From: Margaritifera margaritifera
Lineage: Eukaryota > Mollusca > Bivalvia > Unionida > Margaritiferidae
Direction: 5' to 3'
DNA: 64,000 bases
Assembly (NCBI GenBank): GCA_029931535.1
Contig: JAQPZY010001423.1
Location: 372,001-436,000 of the forward strand
The position numbers were made by a program, and so were the translations under genes. The first letter of the stretch is position 1; the number at the start of each line of letters is the position of its first letter. Shown one piece after another: positions 23,900-34,384 of the stretch. Below the pieces are notes generated by a model. That model saw nothing but the letters and a program-made list of their open reading frames with translations, made no database searches and had not been told where the DNA came from.

Positions 23900-24596
23900 G
23901 TTCACTTGTATTCCTTAATCCAGCATAAGTATGTTTACACATAGAATCTTTTTCTCAATTTGAAACATTTTTACTTTCACAATATTTGGTAATACTTATG
24001 ATATTAGTAGTAGACAGATCACTGTTTGGTAGACAGATCACAGTTTGGTACATTTACATCAGGGAAACAAGCATGATTAAGTGACACAAAGTCTTTGCCA
24101 CCTCATTAATTGTATAATGAGCATAACTTTTGTTTGTGTCCATTTTGTCCACAGTGAAAACATTCCACTGGTTTCCCATGTTTGCATACATTGGATATAT
24201 GGTTGTATTCCCCACAGAGACTACAGCATGAGCTATTACTTGATTTAAGAATGCTCACATAATAGTCAATATTTTTCAAAAAGACAACAGTTCCTTTGTT
24301 AGTCAGATGTATACCATCTCAGTAGAATAGGTTTTCTTGTAGCTCACCATTTTGTGAATACACGTATTAGTAAGCATAGTGTTCTATAAAATATAAATTG
24401 TGATATTCACATGTATCTAACATCCACATCAATCCTTGATAGTATTCCTGACAGCAGACACAATTATGTTTGTACCAAAATCAGTTTTGTCATGTATGTC
24501 ATATATGAGCCTGATGTAGTCATGTTCAATTTCTTGCAGTGAGTACCAATCACTATAATCATTACCTCCAACATGCACTATGACTATGGGGCGATA
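23900..24596 (-). pseudogene. LINE A ORF1: SGNH-esterase-like stretch plus two CCHC zinc knuckles (decayed)
   Basis: Conceptual translation across small breaks shows VIVHVGGNDYSDWYSLQEIE near 24,580-24,520, which fits the HxGxND block of SGNH/GDSL hydrolases. Later comes DGIHLTNKG near 24,320, which fits the DxxHL block. Directly after this, near 24,240-24,120, are two knuckles: CSLCGEYNHISNVC and CFHCGQNGHKQKLC, each CX2CX4HX4C. SGNH-type ORF1 proteins are known in CR1-group LINEs and CCHC knuckles bind RNA or DNA. An in-frame TAG before DGIHL and other stops show decay. Confidence 0.65.
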
Positions 24597-24860
24597 CTAA
24601 CATAGATGCATACAATCATCTAGTTTGATGATTCTAGCATGAAGAGTACTTCAGAAATAAAAAGAAAACACAAAATTTAAACAAAGTCAGTGAAGTGTGC
24701 ATATTGGTCACAGTGACCTGTGATTGTCATCAGGGTGTAGTACTCATCAAGATGCACCCTCTCACCAAGTTTCATGATTCCATGTATAATAGTATGTATA
24801 CTGGGTGCAAAAATCCGATGTGCTCATGAGTTAAACATGAACATTGACAAAGTATACATA
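24597..24860 (+). repeat. Dispersed repeat family 5, part right of LINE A
   Basis: Resumes mid-unit at CATAGATGCATACAATCATC then TAGTTTGATGATTCTAGC, and holds a full next unit with GGTCACAGTGACCTG and CATCAAGATGCACCCTCTCA. Confidence 0.75.
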
Positions 24861-27235
24861 ATGCATGTACAAAGTAAGCCCTCTTAGCCCCCTCAACAGG
24901 AGGTAGGTACTATGGAACCTACTCTAAAACCATTGCCTATGACCTAGAAAGAAAGAATGGTTGAGATGCAGTGAGGCTGTACATGTGTATATGATTTTAT
25001 AAGCCAACGCTATGGGTAGAAAAATAGCTCCCCTCTACTTTGACAACATAGAGGCGAGCTTAAAAAGGCATATAAAAAGTAGTGTTTATAATTCTTGTGA
25101 TCTGAATTTATAGATCAATCAAAAATAAGAATAAATGTACATGTAATTCTGGGATTTGAAAAACTTGCTAAAGTAAAGAGAGCTGATGATAAGATGCTCA
25201 GTCTCTAGGTATTTCATCACTGTAAAACTTGGCAGCTACATGTATAATGCCATTCCCGTTTCAGTGTAATCAGGAAGCCTTGTGATTTGCAATTTCAGCA
25301 TCCTTGCCATGCACACTTATAAGTGATATATAAACATTGATGATCAGTCATTAGTTGACTGGTGAAATATAAACAAAAAAAAAAGGCTAAAGATAAAACA
25401 AGAGGCCTAAGAGCAGAAGATATTTTAACTGTCACTATAAATGAAATTCGGTTACTACAATTTTATTGTAACATACCTGCATTACAAACTCTGTGTTGCC
25501 ATAAGTTACAAGAATCACAAGCAAGTGCATGCTGCTTTGAAGTTACAACTCTGGAACACTCTACACAGTGGTCAGTACCTACTGATGCAACAATATGATC
25601 ATTTAATTTTGTGGGGCAGTATATATATCAGTTGATGCAAAGATCCAAGGCCAATTCATGTTTTTTAAAACATTTGTACTCAAAATGCCCATTTACAAAA
25701 GAAGATCACTATTTTTATCACTTTATTGATTTCATAACAATCTTTTGTCTAATCATTCAACAAACAGCCCGCACATTCTACAATAGTTTATAGTATTGTG
25801 TGTTTACTTATTACAGTTAATCAAATCTGTAAGTTCACATAATCAATAATGATTAACTGATTAGTCAGTAAATAACATGTTTATAATAAATAGTTATTGT
25901 TCAATAATAGCAAGCATTACGAAACAATACCAGATCAAAGATAATGATCACAACAACAACAACAAACTTTTTATTTTGTTTAGTATGTTGCTTGAATGTG
26001 GCAGTAATGATTTCTTAATTAAATTTGTATGGAACGAATATGTAATGGGCAGACTTTGCTATGAATCAACTCCACAATGTGCAGAGTATTTTATGAGTAG
26101 AGATGTCCACCTTGCATATGTAAGCGATTCAAGTTTTCCAATGTCGTCCAACCTCCTGATTTTGTTCCTGTCCTTCAATTGTGCACCATGTTTCTCACGA
26201 CCTAACATGGTTGTTTTGAGATAATGACGTCATCAACTGTGTCATCAACGTTCTTCAAGAGTGACAGCCAGTATTTAATATGTAAAATCCGATAAAATGA
26301 GATTTAAACAGGTAATTTCATGTACTTTAAAAAAATCAGAATGAATATCTATATTTTCACTAATGCCTTATCTGTGTCAGACATTTTGGTCTTGAATTTT
26401 GTATTAGATGCTAAAGATAGGTTCACTGATCACATGTTGGCTTCGTTTACATTTCTTGAACAAGAAAACCCATTTTGGGAATTTATACAACGGCAATGCC
26501 AATGTATATATTTGGTTTAAATTTTGTTGGGTTTTTATACAACGTAAGAAAAATTACACTGGAAATGTATATTCACTACAGACTTTTTCGTTTCAGTATT
26601 ATTTCATAATAAACATATATTCTACATCAAAAGACATTGAATCTATTATAATAAAATGTGTATCCATTCACCAGTGTCTATTTTTTAATTTCTCTCTCCC
26701 TCTGTCTCTCTCTCTCTCTCTCTATTGATTCATGTATTTATATGGTAAAGAACAAGCAAGCAGTAATGTAAGTGCACAAACTGCATATACAATGAACGAA
26801 AAAAAAAATCTTTTTTAAATTTTATTTTTGTTTATTTCAAAAACACTAATAATATCCATGCCTTAGTCTAACTGGCACATTCCGATCATATGCCACATTA
26901 CTTTTTAGTCAGTGTCACGAACCATGGATGAGCTTCCAGAATAAGTAAACTTACACACGCTCGGAAAAACGGTAATTCTGAACTAATGTACATGAATGCC
27001 AATTTTTTTTTTAACGATGATTAAATGAAGTAGATATAGTTGAACACATTCTATCGTTATTTGATTAGATTCTCAAAATATTATAACGAACGCGTTAAAA
27101 TTCACGTTAAGGGCACGAAATATGGTAAACAGATGATGGATCTAAGTGAGGTATTGCCCAATGTTAAACCAGTGCAACACATTAATTTCCAAAAGTGATG
27201 ATGAAATGTTAAAATCAGCAGCAGCATGCTAGACT
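24860..27235. other. Mis18 intron 1, mostly unique AT-rich DNA
   Basis: No exon recognised. The frame at 25,877-26,224 on the plus strand begins in AT-rich DNA and shows no family motif. A (CT)n run lies at 26,695. The 26,880-27,230 part is single-copy in this window. Confidence 0.5.
26695..26724 (+). repeat. (CT)n microsatellite
   Basis: TCTCTC run of about 13 units with one GT interruption. Smaller simple runs are (GT)9 at 12,031-12,049, (CT)n at 5,401-5,420 and (TA)n(CA)n at 38,063-38,090. Confidence 0.88.
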
Positions 27236-27238
27236 TAC

Positions 27239-27443
27239 TTTTGATAGAGATGGTTCTCATGATAGGGTTTGCGCCAAACCAAGAGAGTGAGTCTCCGAGA
27301 ATTGAGTTACATTGTGAGCATTGAAACACTACGGGTAGACAGTTATCTTTCTCCTTGGCTTCTTCGAAAGTTTCATCATTTGTCTTAGCGACGGATAAAC
27401 CAGAGTCGTTAGAAGAATTTCGTAAGGCGTCTTCGTTAGCCAT
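27239..27443 (-). CDS. MIS18A: Mis18 kinetochore protein, coding exon 1
   Basis: First coding exon of a Mis18-family protein. In this family Mis18 proteins act at centromeres after mitosis, binding M18BP1/HJURP and allowing CENP-A loading; the Mis18/Yippee domain holds one zinc ion between two CxxC motifs. The exon encodes 68 residues. After an acidic N-terminus of about 37 residues comes VVFQCSQCNSILGDSLSW, containing the first CxxC and the family signature LGDSLSW. The ATG at 27,443 (MANEDAL) has a G at +4 and opens the frame; the reading frame runs further upstream but without another ATG. The exon ends at AAAA/GTAAGT, a strong donor, after the first base of a codon (phase 1). The next exon is at 19,199, after an 8.0-kb intron. 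Alpha versus beta paralogue is not certain; the family assignment is. Confidence 0.88.
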
Positions 27444-27530
27444 TCTTAAAAACCGAAAACAAATTTGGCACAACAAACATCAATTCTTCACAACAAACAT
27501 CAAATTTTGCCGCTTACATCCGGGCATTTT
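27436..27530 (-). promoter_or_regulatory. Mis18 upstream region: duplicated 20-mer with two overlapping uORFs, ETS-like site
   Basis: Upstream of the Mis18 ATG a 20-bp unit (CACAACAAACATCAATTCTT on the plus strand) is duplicated at 27,469-27,504. On the gene strand each copy carries an ATG. The first uORF (27,500-27,480) is MFVVKN and its TGA overlaps the next ATG as TGATG. The second uORF (27,480-27,436) is 14 codons, and its TAA overlaps the first codons of the main frame (ATGGCTAA). Further up, at 27,516-27,523, is CCGGATGT, an ETS-type core. Whether transcription starts above the uORFs is not visible from sequence. Confidence 0.4.
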
Positions 27531-28940
27531 CTGAGGCAAAGCTAGTGCTAGGATAATATTAGTATTCATTATGTATTATAAAACCACCTACTGAACATAG
27601 GTCTACTGTGATCATTTATTTAGTAAGTAACTTCAGTGCTTATAATTATATTAAAATGTTGATTTATTTATAACTGAATAAATCTTGAAGTACGAATATA
27701 TCTAACCTACATTTATACTAAACAAACAAATGTAAAAATAAGACAAATGAAAATTGGATTGGATGCGGACAGAAATCTAAATTCACTTTTTATTTTCAGG
27801 AAATAATACTAATTCCAATCAAATGCATAAAAATATATAAACTTTGCTACTCAGAATGACAAAAATGTATGACTCAGTCTTTACAGATGTACATACCATG
27901 ATTTTTACTGAAAATTCAAGTTACATGTACCATATGCATATTTAAAACATTGTAAGAAATTACCTACATAATGCCATTACAACATTATTTAAGTTTATAA
28001 TACAGTCAGTACTACAAAACAAGGTCCTAAACATGATGACTACATGAAGAATAAAGACCAAGTTTTCACCTCAACCAAATAAAGAATCACTTCTTAGTAC
28101 CCGAATGTACAAATAATCATAAACTTTGACAAGAGGCCAGATGAGGTGGTCACTAAATATAGATGGCCTCTCATTTTTTTTTTCAATGGGGGGAGGGGGT
28201 GTAACAGGTGCTTGTAAGAGCATATTTCAATGGGGAAGGGAGTGTAAGGGTGCTTGTAAGAGCATATTTTGATGGGGGGGGGGAGGAGGAGGGTGTAACG
28301 GGTGATGTAAGAGTGTATTTCAAACAGCATGTTATACATAACTACCGGTACTTTGATTTCTTGTTTCCTTATGAAGATAGAAATTTTTAATTTTGTATAT
28401 TACATAATATCATTTGGTAATAACGATAACAAGATTTGAAAACTAGAAATATACAATATGGATGCCCCACCACAGTACCTGAAAACTGACCTAAGTGCAA
28501 ACTTAACCATTGTGTGACACTGAGGATGGACAAGGGTAACACCACATGCCCCAACACTGTAATGGCAACTACTGAAACAGCTTTATTGGTCTTTTTTTTA
28601 TATCTATCTATCTATATTATCCATATGTTTGCTTTCACAGACAAGTCATTTGTCTTTTTTTGTGAAATGCTTATGTCTAAAATACAAAAATGACTCATCA
28701 ACAACTGTGAATCACTGCTTATCAGTCATCCCATTGGATCACCAACCAATTAGATTTCAAGTCATCTGACAGTCATCATGCAATAACCTATCTACTATTT
28801 GTTTGTGTGAACCCTTGCTGACACCCAGCCAGCTTTAAGTAACAGGCACAATTAATCTTGCTATTGCATTTTTTATTTTGTGCTCAGGATGACAAAATTT
28901 TTAGTTGATGCTCATAGGCACTGCTGAAGTATGTGTTTAT
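27530..28940. other. Upstream of Mis18, no gene seen
   Basis: Holds G-rich repeats at 28,180-28,310 (two to three copies of GTGCTTGTAAGAGCATATTT around GGGGGAGGGGG). No divergent gene starting near the Mis18 promoter was recognised on the plus strand. Confidence 0.5.
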
Positions 28941-29787
28941 TTTTATGGGACAAGTGTCCCTCAAAGGGACTAACACTCTACTGGCCAAAATGAATTTCTA
29001 GTAATCCAAGGCAAGATCATTTCTTCTTTTTAACTGCTTAGCGTTGAAACCATCTCTGATTCTCTGGAGCAATACCAAGATTTTCAAAATGGCTACCATG
29101 GCAGCCATATTGGATGCAAGATTGGGACCATTTCATTTAAAACCAACTAGACATCATAAGTCTTTTGGTGTAAACCTTATGTCAATATAACCATCCATTC
29201 AGAAGGTGTAATGTTATACAAGATTTTGAAGATGGTCATTATAGCGGCAATATTGGATGCAAGATCAGCACTATTTTCATTTATTTAACATAAGAAGTAA
29301 TTTGGTGAAATCCACATGTCAATATGACTATACATTCTTCGGAGTACTGATAACAAGATTTTCAAGATGGATGCCATGGTGGCCATACTGAATGTCACAT
29401 TGGCATCTTTTTCATTTAGGATCAACTGAACAACATACAAAGTCTTTTTGGTGAAAACCCCATGCTGATATGACTTTCCATTTAGGGGCATAGCGATAAC
29501 AAGATTTTCAAGATGGTTCCCATGGCAGACAAGATTTTCAAGATGGTTTCCATGGTGGCCATATTGAAGGTTAGATCAGCACCATTTTCATTTAGGACCA
29601 ACTAGACATCATAAGAAGTTGTTTAATTAAAACTCCATGTTGATATGATCAGTTCAGGAGGAGTAGTGATAAAAATATTTTCCAGACGGACACTGTGGCA
29701 GCCATATTTGATGTCCAAGTGGCAACATTTTCATTACGATCAACTAGACCCTGTGATGAATGTGTTTAAAGTTTTATGGCAATACAT
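28940..29787 (+). repeat. Tandem-core repeat family 2, copy with left end
   Basis: Left end GTCCCTCAAAGGGACTAACA then CTCTACTGGCC, followed by five units with AAGATTTTCAAGATGG and the GCAGCCATATTGGA motif at spacing of about 136-146 bp. One 32-bp piece around AAGATTTTCAAGATGGTTYC is duplicated at 29,498-29,550. The right end is lost at a MITE-like sequence. Confidence 0.8.
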
Positions 29788-29965
29788 GGTTATAGCCTCT
29801 ACTGAGAGACCACCTGTCTCAAGAGACCAGAATTTTGATGCGTGGATTAATATGTTATATAGTGTTGTATAACCTCTATTGAAATCCCACCTGTCTTGAG
29901 AGTGCATGCTTTGTTGGTACAAGGGGTGGTATCTCAAGACAGGTTTTATTGAAGTGACTATAGTA
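29787..29965. mobile_element. Possible Tigger-type MITE
   Basis: Contains CCTCTACTGAGAGACCACCT, then CCTCTATTGAAATCCCACCT, and at the other end ATCTCAAGACAGGTTTTATT, i.e. subterminal ACCTGTCTTGAGA motifs in opposite orientations as in Tigger-derived MITEs. The exact ends are unclear. It truncates the family 2 array to its left. Confidence 0.4.
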
Positions 29966-30349
29966 GCCTATCAACTCTTAAAAATTAACTTTACTAGTTT
30001 AAGAATTAAACGTCTGTGGACAATTGTAAACATTGTCATGTCCAACAATCTGGATAACTAATGAAGATTTTTGCTATGTACCATTACAATTGTGCATACA
30101 GATTTTGCAGACTTTTTTGTATTAATGTCCTTATTCAAAGGGAATAAGCAGTGTTTGAAACATACATTTTATTCTTTTTATTATAAACAGCATGAAGGAG
30201 GAGTGTCACCATTATATTGATCCCCAACCTATTATTGAGGAGTACACACTGATAACAGTCATTAAATAGGAATATTTGCACTATCTTGATCCCCAATGAC
30301 TACAATGGGAGGCACAGAAGATGATATCAAAATTAGGATAGGGAACCCT

Positions 30350-30883
30350 AGAGCTGCTTTTGTAAGGTTGAATAAAGTCTGAAAAGCTAGAGAAATAAAA
30401 ATTACAACCAAGCTACATATATTTAACTCTAATGTCAAGGCAGTGCTACAGTATGGTTCAGAAATGTGTAGATACACAAAGAGCTTGATAGGAAAGGCGC
30501 AAAGTTTCACAAACAGATGCCTCAGGAAAATACTTGGCATCTGGTGGCCTGACACAATCAGCAACAAAATACTCTGGGAAAGAACAATGGAGGAAGAGAT
30601 GGAAGTCCAGATTTGCAAACAAAAATGGAAATGGATAGAACAGACACTTTGAGGAAACTGAGAAACAACATCACAAGACAATCATTGAGATGGAACCCAC
30701 AGTGTACAAGAAAACGATGAAGGCCAAAAAGCACCTGGTGCAGAGAACTGGAGCAGGAGATGAAGATAGTGGGATACAACTGGAGAGCGATTGAGAAGAT
30801 GGCAGAAGACAGAGTGAAATGGAGAGGAGTCATCAGTGACCTATGCACCACATGGGGTCAAAAGGCTAAATGAAATGAAATGA
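30350..30883 (+). mobile_element. RTE-like LINE, 3' end fragment
   Basis: Plus-strand translation gives VKAVLQYGSEMCRYTK, then FTNRCLRKILGIWWPDTISN, KWKWIEQTLRK, ITRQSLRWNPQ and VKWRGVISDLCTTWG. These are the C-terminal blocks of an invertebrate LINE ORF2 with the TLRK-x-xxx-ITRQ-x-LxWNPQ pattern. The copy ends TAAATGAAATGAAATGA, the short tandem tail common for this type. It is embedded between copies of the repeat around CACACTGATAA, so it inserted into that array. One TGA and one TAG interrupt the frame. Confidence 0.72.
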
Positions 30884-30929
30884 CACACTGATAATAGTCA
30901 TTAAATAGGAATGTCACCACTATATAGAT

Positions 30930-31310
30930 TCCCAACCTATTATTGAGGAGTACACACTGATAACAGTTATTTAAAATAGGAATGTCACCACTTTATTGAT
31001 CCCCAACCTGTTATTGATGAGTACACACTGATAACTGATGAGTACACACTGATAATTGATGAGTACACACTGATAATTGATGAGTACACACTGATAAATG
31101 ATGAGTACACACTGATAATTGATGAGTACACACTGATAAATGATGAGTACACACTGATAAATGATGAGCACACACTGATAATTGATGAGGACACATTGAT
31201 AATTGACGAGTACACACTGATAATAGTCATTAAAAAGGAATGTCACTACTGTCTTGATCCCCGACCTGTTATTGATGAGTACACACTGATAACAGTCATT
31301 AAATAGAAAT
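30930..31310 (+). repeat. Minisatellite, 21-bp units within a larger repeat
   Basis: Core array of GATGAGTACACACTGATAAT plus T, about ten copies from 31,014 to 31,215. It is flanked by longer units (ATTAAATAGGAATGTCACCA and GATCCCCAACCTGTTATTGA) that also occur at 30,230-30,300 on the other side of the RTE-like fragment. Because 21 is a multiple of three, it creates a long false reading frame on the minus strand. Confidence 0.92.
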
Positions 31311-31363
31311 ATAAACAAAAATAAAATAAATTCAGGGTAGAATTTATTTTCCACAAAACTTTT

Positions 31364-31521
31364 CTGCTGATTACATATAGTATATAGTACAGACATCATA
31401 TAATGCTGATCACATATAGTATATAGTACAGACATCATATACTGCTGATTACATATAGTATATAGTACAGACATCATATACTGCTGATTACATATAGTAT
31501 ATAGTACAAACATCATATACT
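31364..31521 (+). repeat. Minisatellite, 39-40-bp units, four copies
   Basis: Unit TGCTGATTACATATAGTATA plus TAGTACAGACATCATATAC, nearly identical copies starting at 31,364, 31,404, 31,443 and 31,482. Low divergence suggests recent amplification. Confidence 0.92.
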
Positions 31522-31559
31522 GCAGTTGCAATTTTTTAGTACAAGTAAATTTTTCCTTA

Positions 31560-33480
31560 GTTTACATTCCAATTGGAATGTATGAACATTTTATTTACTT
31601 TTCAAAATTACTACAAGTTTTGAAGATATGGTGTCTTGAAAATGAAATGGTCTTGCTATTTAGATTAATGATGGTAGTACTTTGATATATATTTGAGAAA
31701 TCATTACATTTGATTTTCTAAAAAGTTTATTTGGACCCAGAAACATTTCCTATAGTAAGGGTATGCTTCATAGATTTGAATCCTGTGTGTAATTTCTGGT
31801 GCAAAGAAAACAACACGCTGAGCCCTTTGTGAATTTCTTGTTATCTCCTGTGGCAAGACTTTGATATGTAAATGCCTACATCATCTTAGATATTCGCTTG
31901 GTTCACTTGGTAAAATAAAAACAAATAAATAATGTATCCTAATTGCAACATGTTTCTATACAGTATTGAAAGTAAATGAACATAAATCCAAGTTTTCTCA
32001 TGCGTCTCAGCCTATACTCATGCCATTACTGTATTCCCAGTATTAAACAGGTGTCCCAGGTGTTTGTGACAGAAATAATGCTGGTCATTGACTCCAAGGT
32101 CACTCATCCTGGCAACCCATAGGTCAGCTAGTAGATGCTAAATAGAGAATATTATACTTATGCATAGATTTGACCAAATGACAGCATCAATATTTGTTGT
32201 TTGTGTTTGAGTGTTGGGCACTTTACACTAGATCAATTTTCTACTATCATAAAGAAGACAGTAAAGAAATAATGCTGTTGTCTATGGGTGTCTATTTAAA
32301 TGTATGTGTACTGAATTAGACAGATGAATAATTAAAACAAAGATGTCCCAAAAAAATTTCAACAGAAAACTGCAATCTATTATAATCTGTAAAACAGCAA
32401 CAAACATTCTTTCAAAATTTCTCCCCTGTAAAGAGGCAAACCATTCTATTTAGGTCTGAAATGAAGACACTGATATGTGTAATTTGAATTTAACATAAAT
32501 ATTGTTCTTTTCTCCCTACCCCTCACCACCCCAAATATATTTGTCAGGAATGCTAAAATGTTTAAAATTATTGATGGCTGCAAGACGTTGTGACATACCG
32601 GTACTGTTGGATCAAGAATGAGCATCAATTCAGTGCTTGAAAATATCTATTCTACACACAAATGACTGCATGATTTATTTCTCTGGAGATTGGACAATTT
32701 CTATCTATGGGAAACATCTAAGAGTGAGCAAGAGTCTAACCAAAACATGTCACTAATCATCAATATTATGGTAAGAGACATAATAAAATTTCCATGATGC
32801 AAAAAAACATTTGCCCTGCAGCCTGGGACAAGTTAATGAAGGATCAGAAACATTTGTGGATGATTTCTTTTTTTGTTATTAACAAATATCCCAAAAAATT
32901 AAAATGGATTAATATTATACTATTATCCAAATTGCTCAGAAAACTCTAAATTAATCTGTCAATTTTGTAATTTGATGTGCTGTTGAACCATAACAATAAT
33001 TACTTCACGAGATATTCCTCATGTGTAAGTCACATGACAATCCACAGATGCTCAAGTCACATGACCAAACCAACCATTTCAAATGAGCGAAGTCACGTCT
33101 GATTGGTTCTTCATTATTGAAGGAACAGCCAATTATCCACTCATATAGCCCAGTAATTCAAAACAGCAAGAAAGGAGGTAGAGATGTGTTATTCCATGTG
33201 GACTTATAAGTTGTCAAATATTGGATTTGATGTGGAAATATGTTGTACAGATCGCCAACAGCAGACTATAACTCAAAAGTCATGAGAAAGAGCAGTATGT
33301 GTTTAAAAATGATTGATATGTGTGCTCGTGTGTTGTGAACAAAACTGTTTACAATAATTTAGGAGTTTTATGAATAGGTAAGATCAGACCCCAAACCACC
33401 TAGCAACATCAATACAGGTTGGGGTGTTTATTTATCAAACTGTGAAAAATAATACTTTGGACTGTACATCAAGATACACA
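31560..33480. other. Intergenic DNA with one perfect palindrome
   Basis: AT-rich single-copy sequence. A perfect 20-bp palindrome TACATTCCAATTGGAATGTA lies at 31,563-31,582. No gene or long repeat seen; TCACATGAC occurs twice near 33,031-33,064. Confidence 0.5.
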
Positions 33481-34060
33481 GTTTGATTTTCTGGGGGATT
33501 AAATTTCACTTTTTTGTGTGTGACGAATATCCAAAAAAAATTGATGTGGGTGATGAATATCCACAAAATTAAATCCACCACAAAAAAATATTATTTGGGG
33601 CACTAAGGTAACAGTTTTTATTTTGATGGATTTAATTTCTTTTTTTTCTTTTGGTAACTAATCTCCAGAAAAATAATCCTCCACGACAAAAAAGTATTTT
33701 GGATTGGACACTAAACTAAACAGTTTGATATTTTGAGGATTTCATTAATTTTTTTCTGGGTAATGATTGTCTACAAAATTAAATCCACAACAAAACAACA
33801 GTATATTGGATTGGGAACTAAGGTAAACAGTTTGATATTTTGAAGATTTAATTTCTTTCTTGTGAGTAAGGAATATCCACAAAATTAAATTCACCATGAA
33901 AAATAGTATTTTGGATTGGACAATAAGGTAAATAGTTTGATTTTGGAGGTTTTGATTTATTTTTTTGTTCATAATGAACATCCACAAAATTAAATCCACC
34001 ATGATATTTTGGATTGGTAACTAAGGTAAATGGTTTGACACCACAAAATGTTATCCCACA
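33480..34060 (+). repeat. Tandem repeat, about 106-bp units
   Basis: Five to six diverged units with AATATCCACAAAATTAAATC then CACC, and TTTTGGATTGGACACTAAGG. Points at 33,768, 33,873 and 33,981 give the period. Confidence 0.82.
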
Positions 34061-34384
34061 AAATTGTTCATTTAATCCAAAAACCATGAACTTTCATTTC
34101 TATTTTACAGTTTAAAACTGCTTAATGTTACTTGCCCAAAATTTTAGATTAATCTGAAGCATAAATTTGTGTCTTTGTGCACCTTTATGAAAATCTAAAT
34201 TCCTAAAAGTAAAACAAATTTTAATCTGTTGGCCCTTTGTTACTTGACCATTGCTTTGGGGGTATTTACTGAGGACAATTCCATTTATATCTACATGGAG
34301 GAGGAGGGGAAAGGCATCACTATTTGTAAGGTTACTACAACAATACAAGTATTAAAATAAAAAACAAAAGAGTACTATGGTCAT

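Larger units (their letters stand above)
20520..24596 (-). mobile_element. CR1-like non-LTR retrotransposon (LINE A), near full length, decayed
   Basis: A minus-strand LINE of about 4.1 kb. In order along the element: an ORF1-like region (24,596-23,900), an apurinic-type endonuclease region (about 23,880-22,900), a linker, the reverse transcriptase (22,600-21,200) and the C-terminal LINE domain (20,920-20,660). It ends in an AT-rich 3' tail with (ATT)n at 20,517-20,535. Many stops and frameshifts make it non-coding now. Both flanks (20,200-20,515 and 24,600-24,850) are units of one dispersed repeat (family 5), so the LINE inserted into that repeat. The clade is judged from motifs and the tail, not from a tree. 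Confidence 0.82.

Noticed and set aside
25877..26224. 115-codon frame on the plus strand, and a 50-codon frame on the minus strand over its end
   Set aside because: No motif, no splice context that I can defend, and the sequence is AT-rich like the intron around it.
27444..27476. Upstream extension of the Mis18 frame before MANEDAL
   Set aside because: The extra codons would need a TTG start; the ATG at 27,443 is the first in frame.
30971..31531. 186-codon open frame on the minus strand with repeated YQCVLI-type motifs
   Set aside because: It is the translation of the 21-bp and 39-bp minisatellites, whose lengths are multiples of three; no start context, splice sites or family signature.
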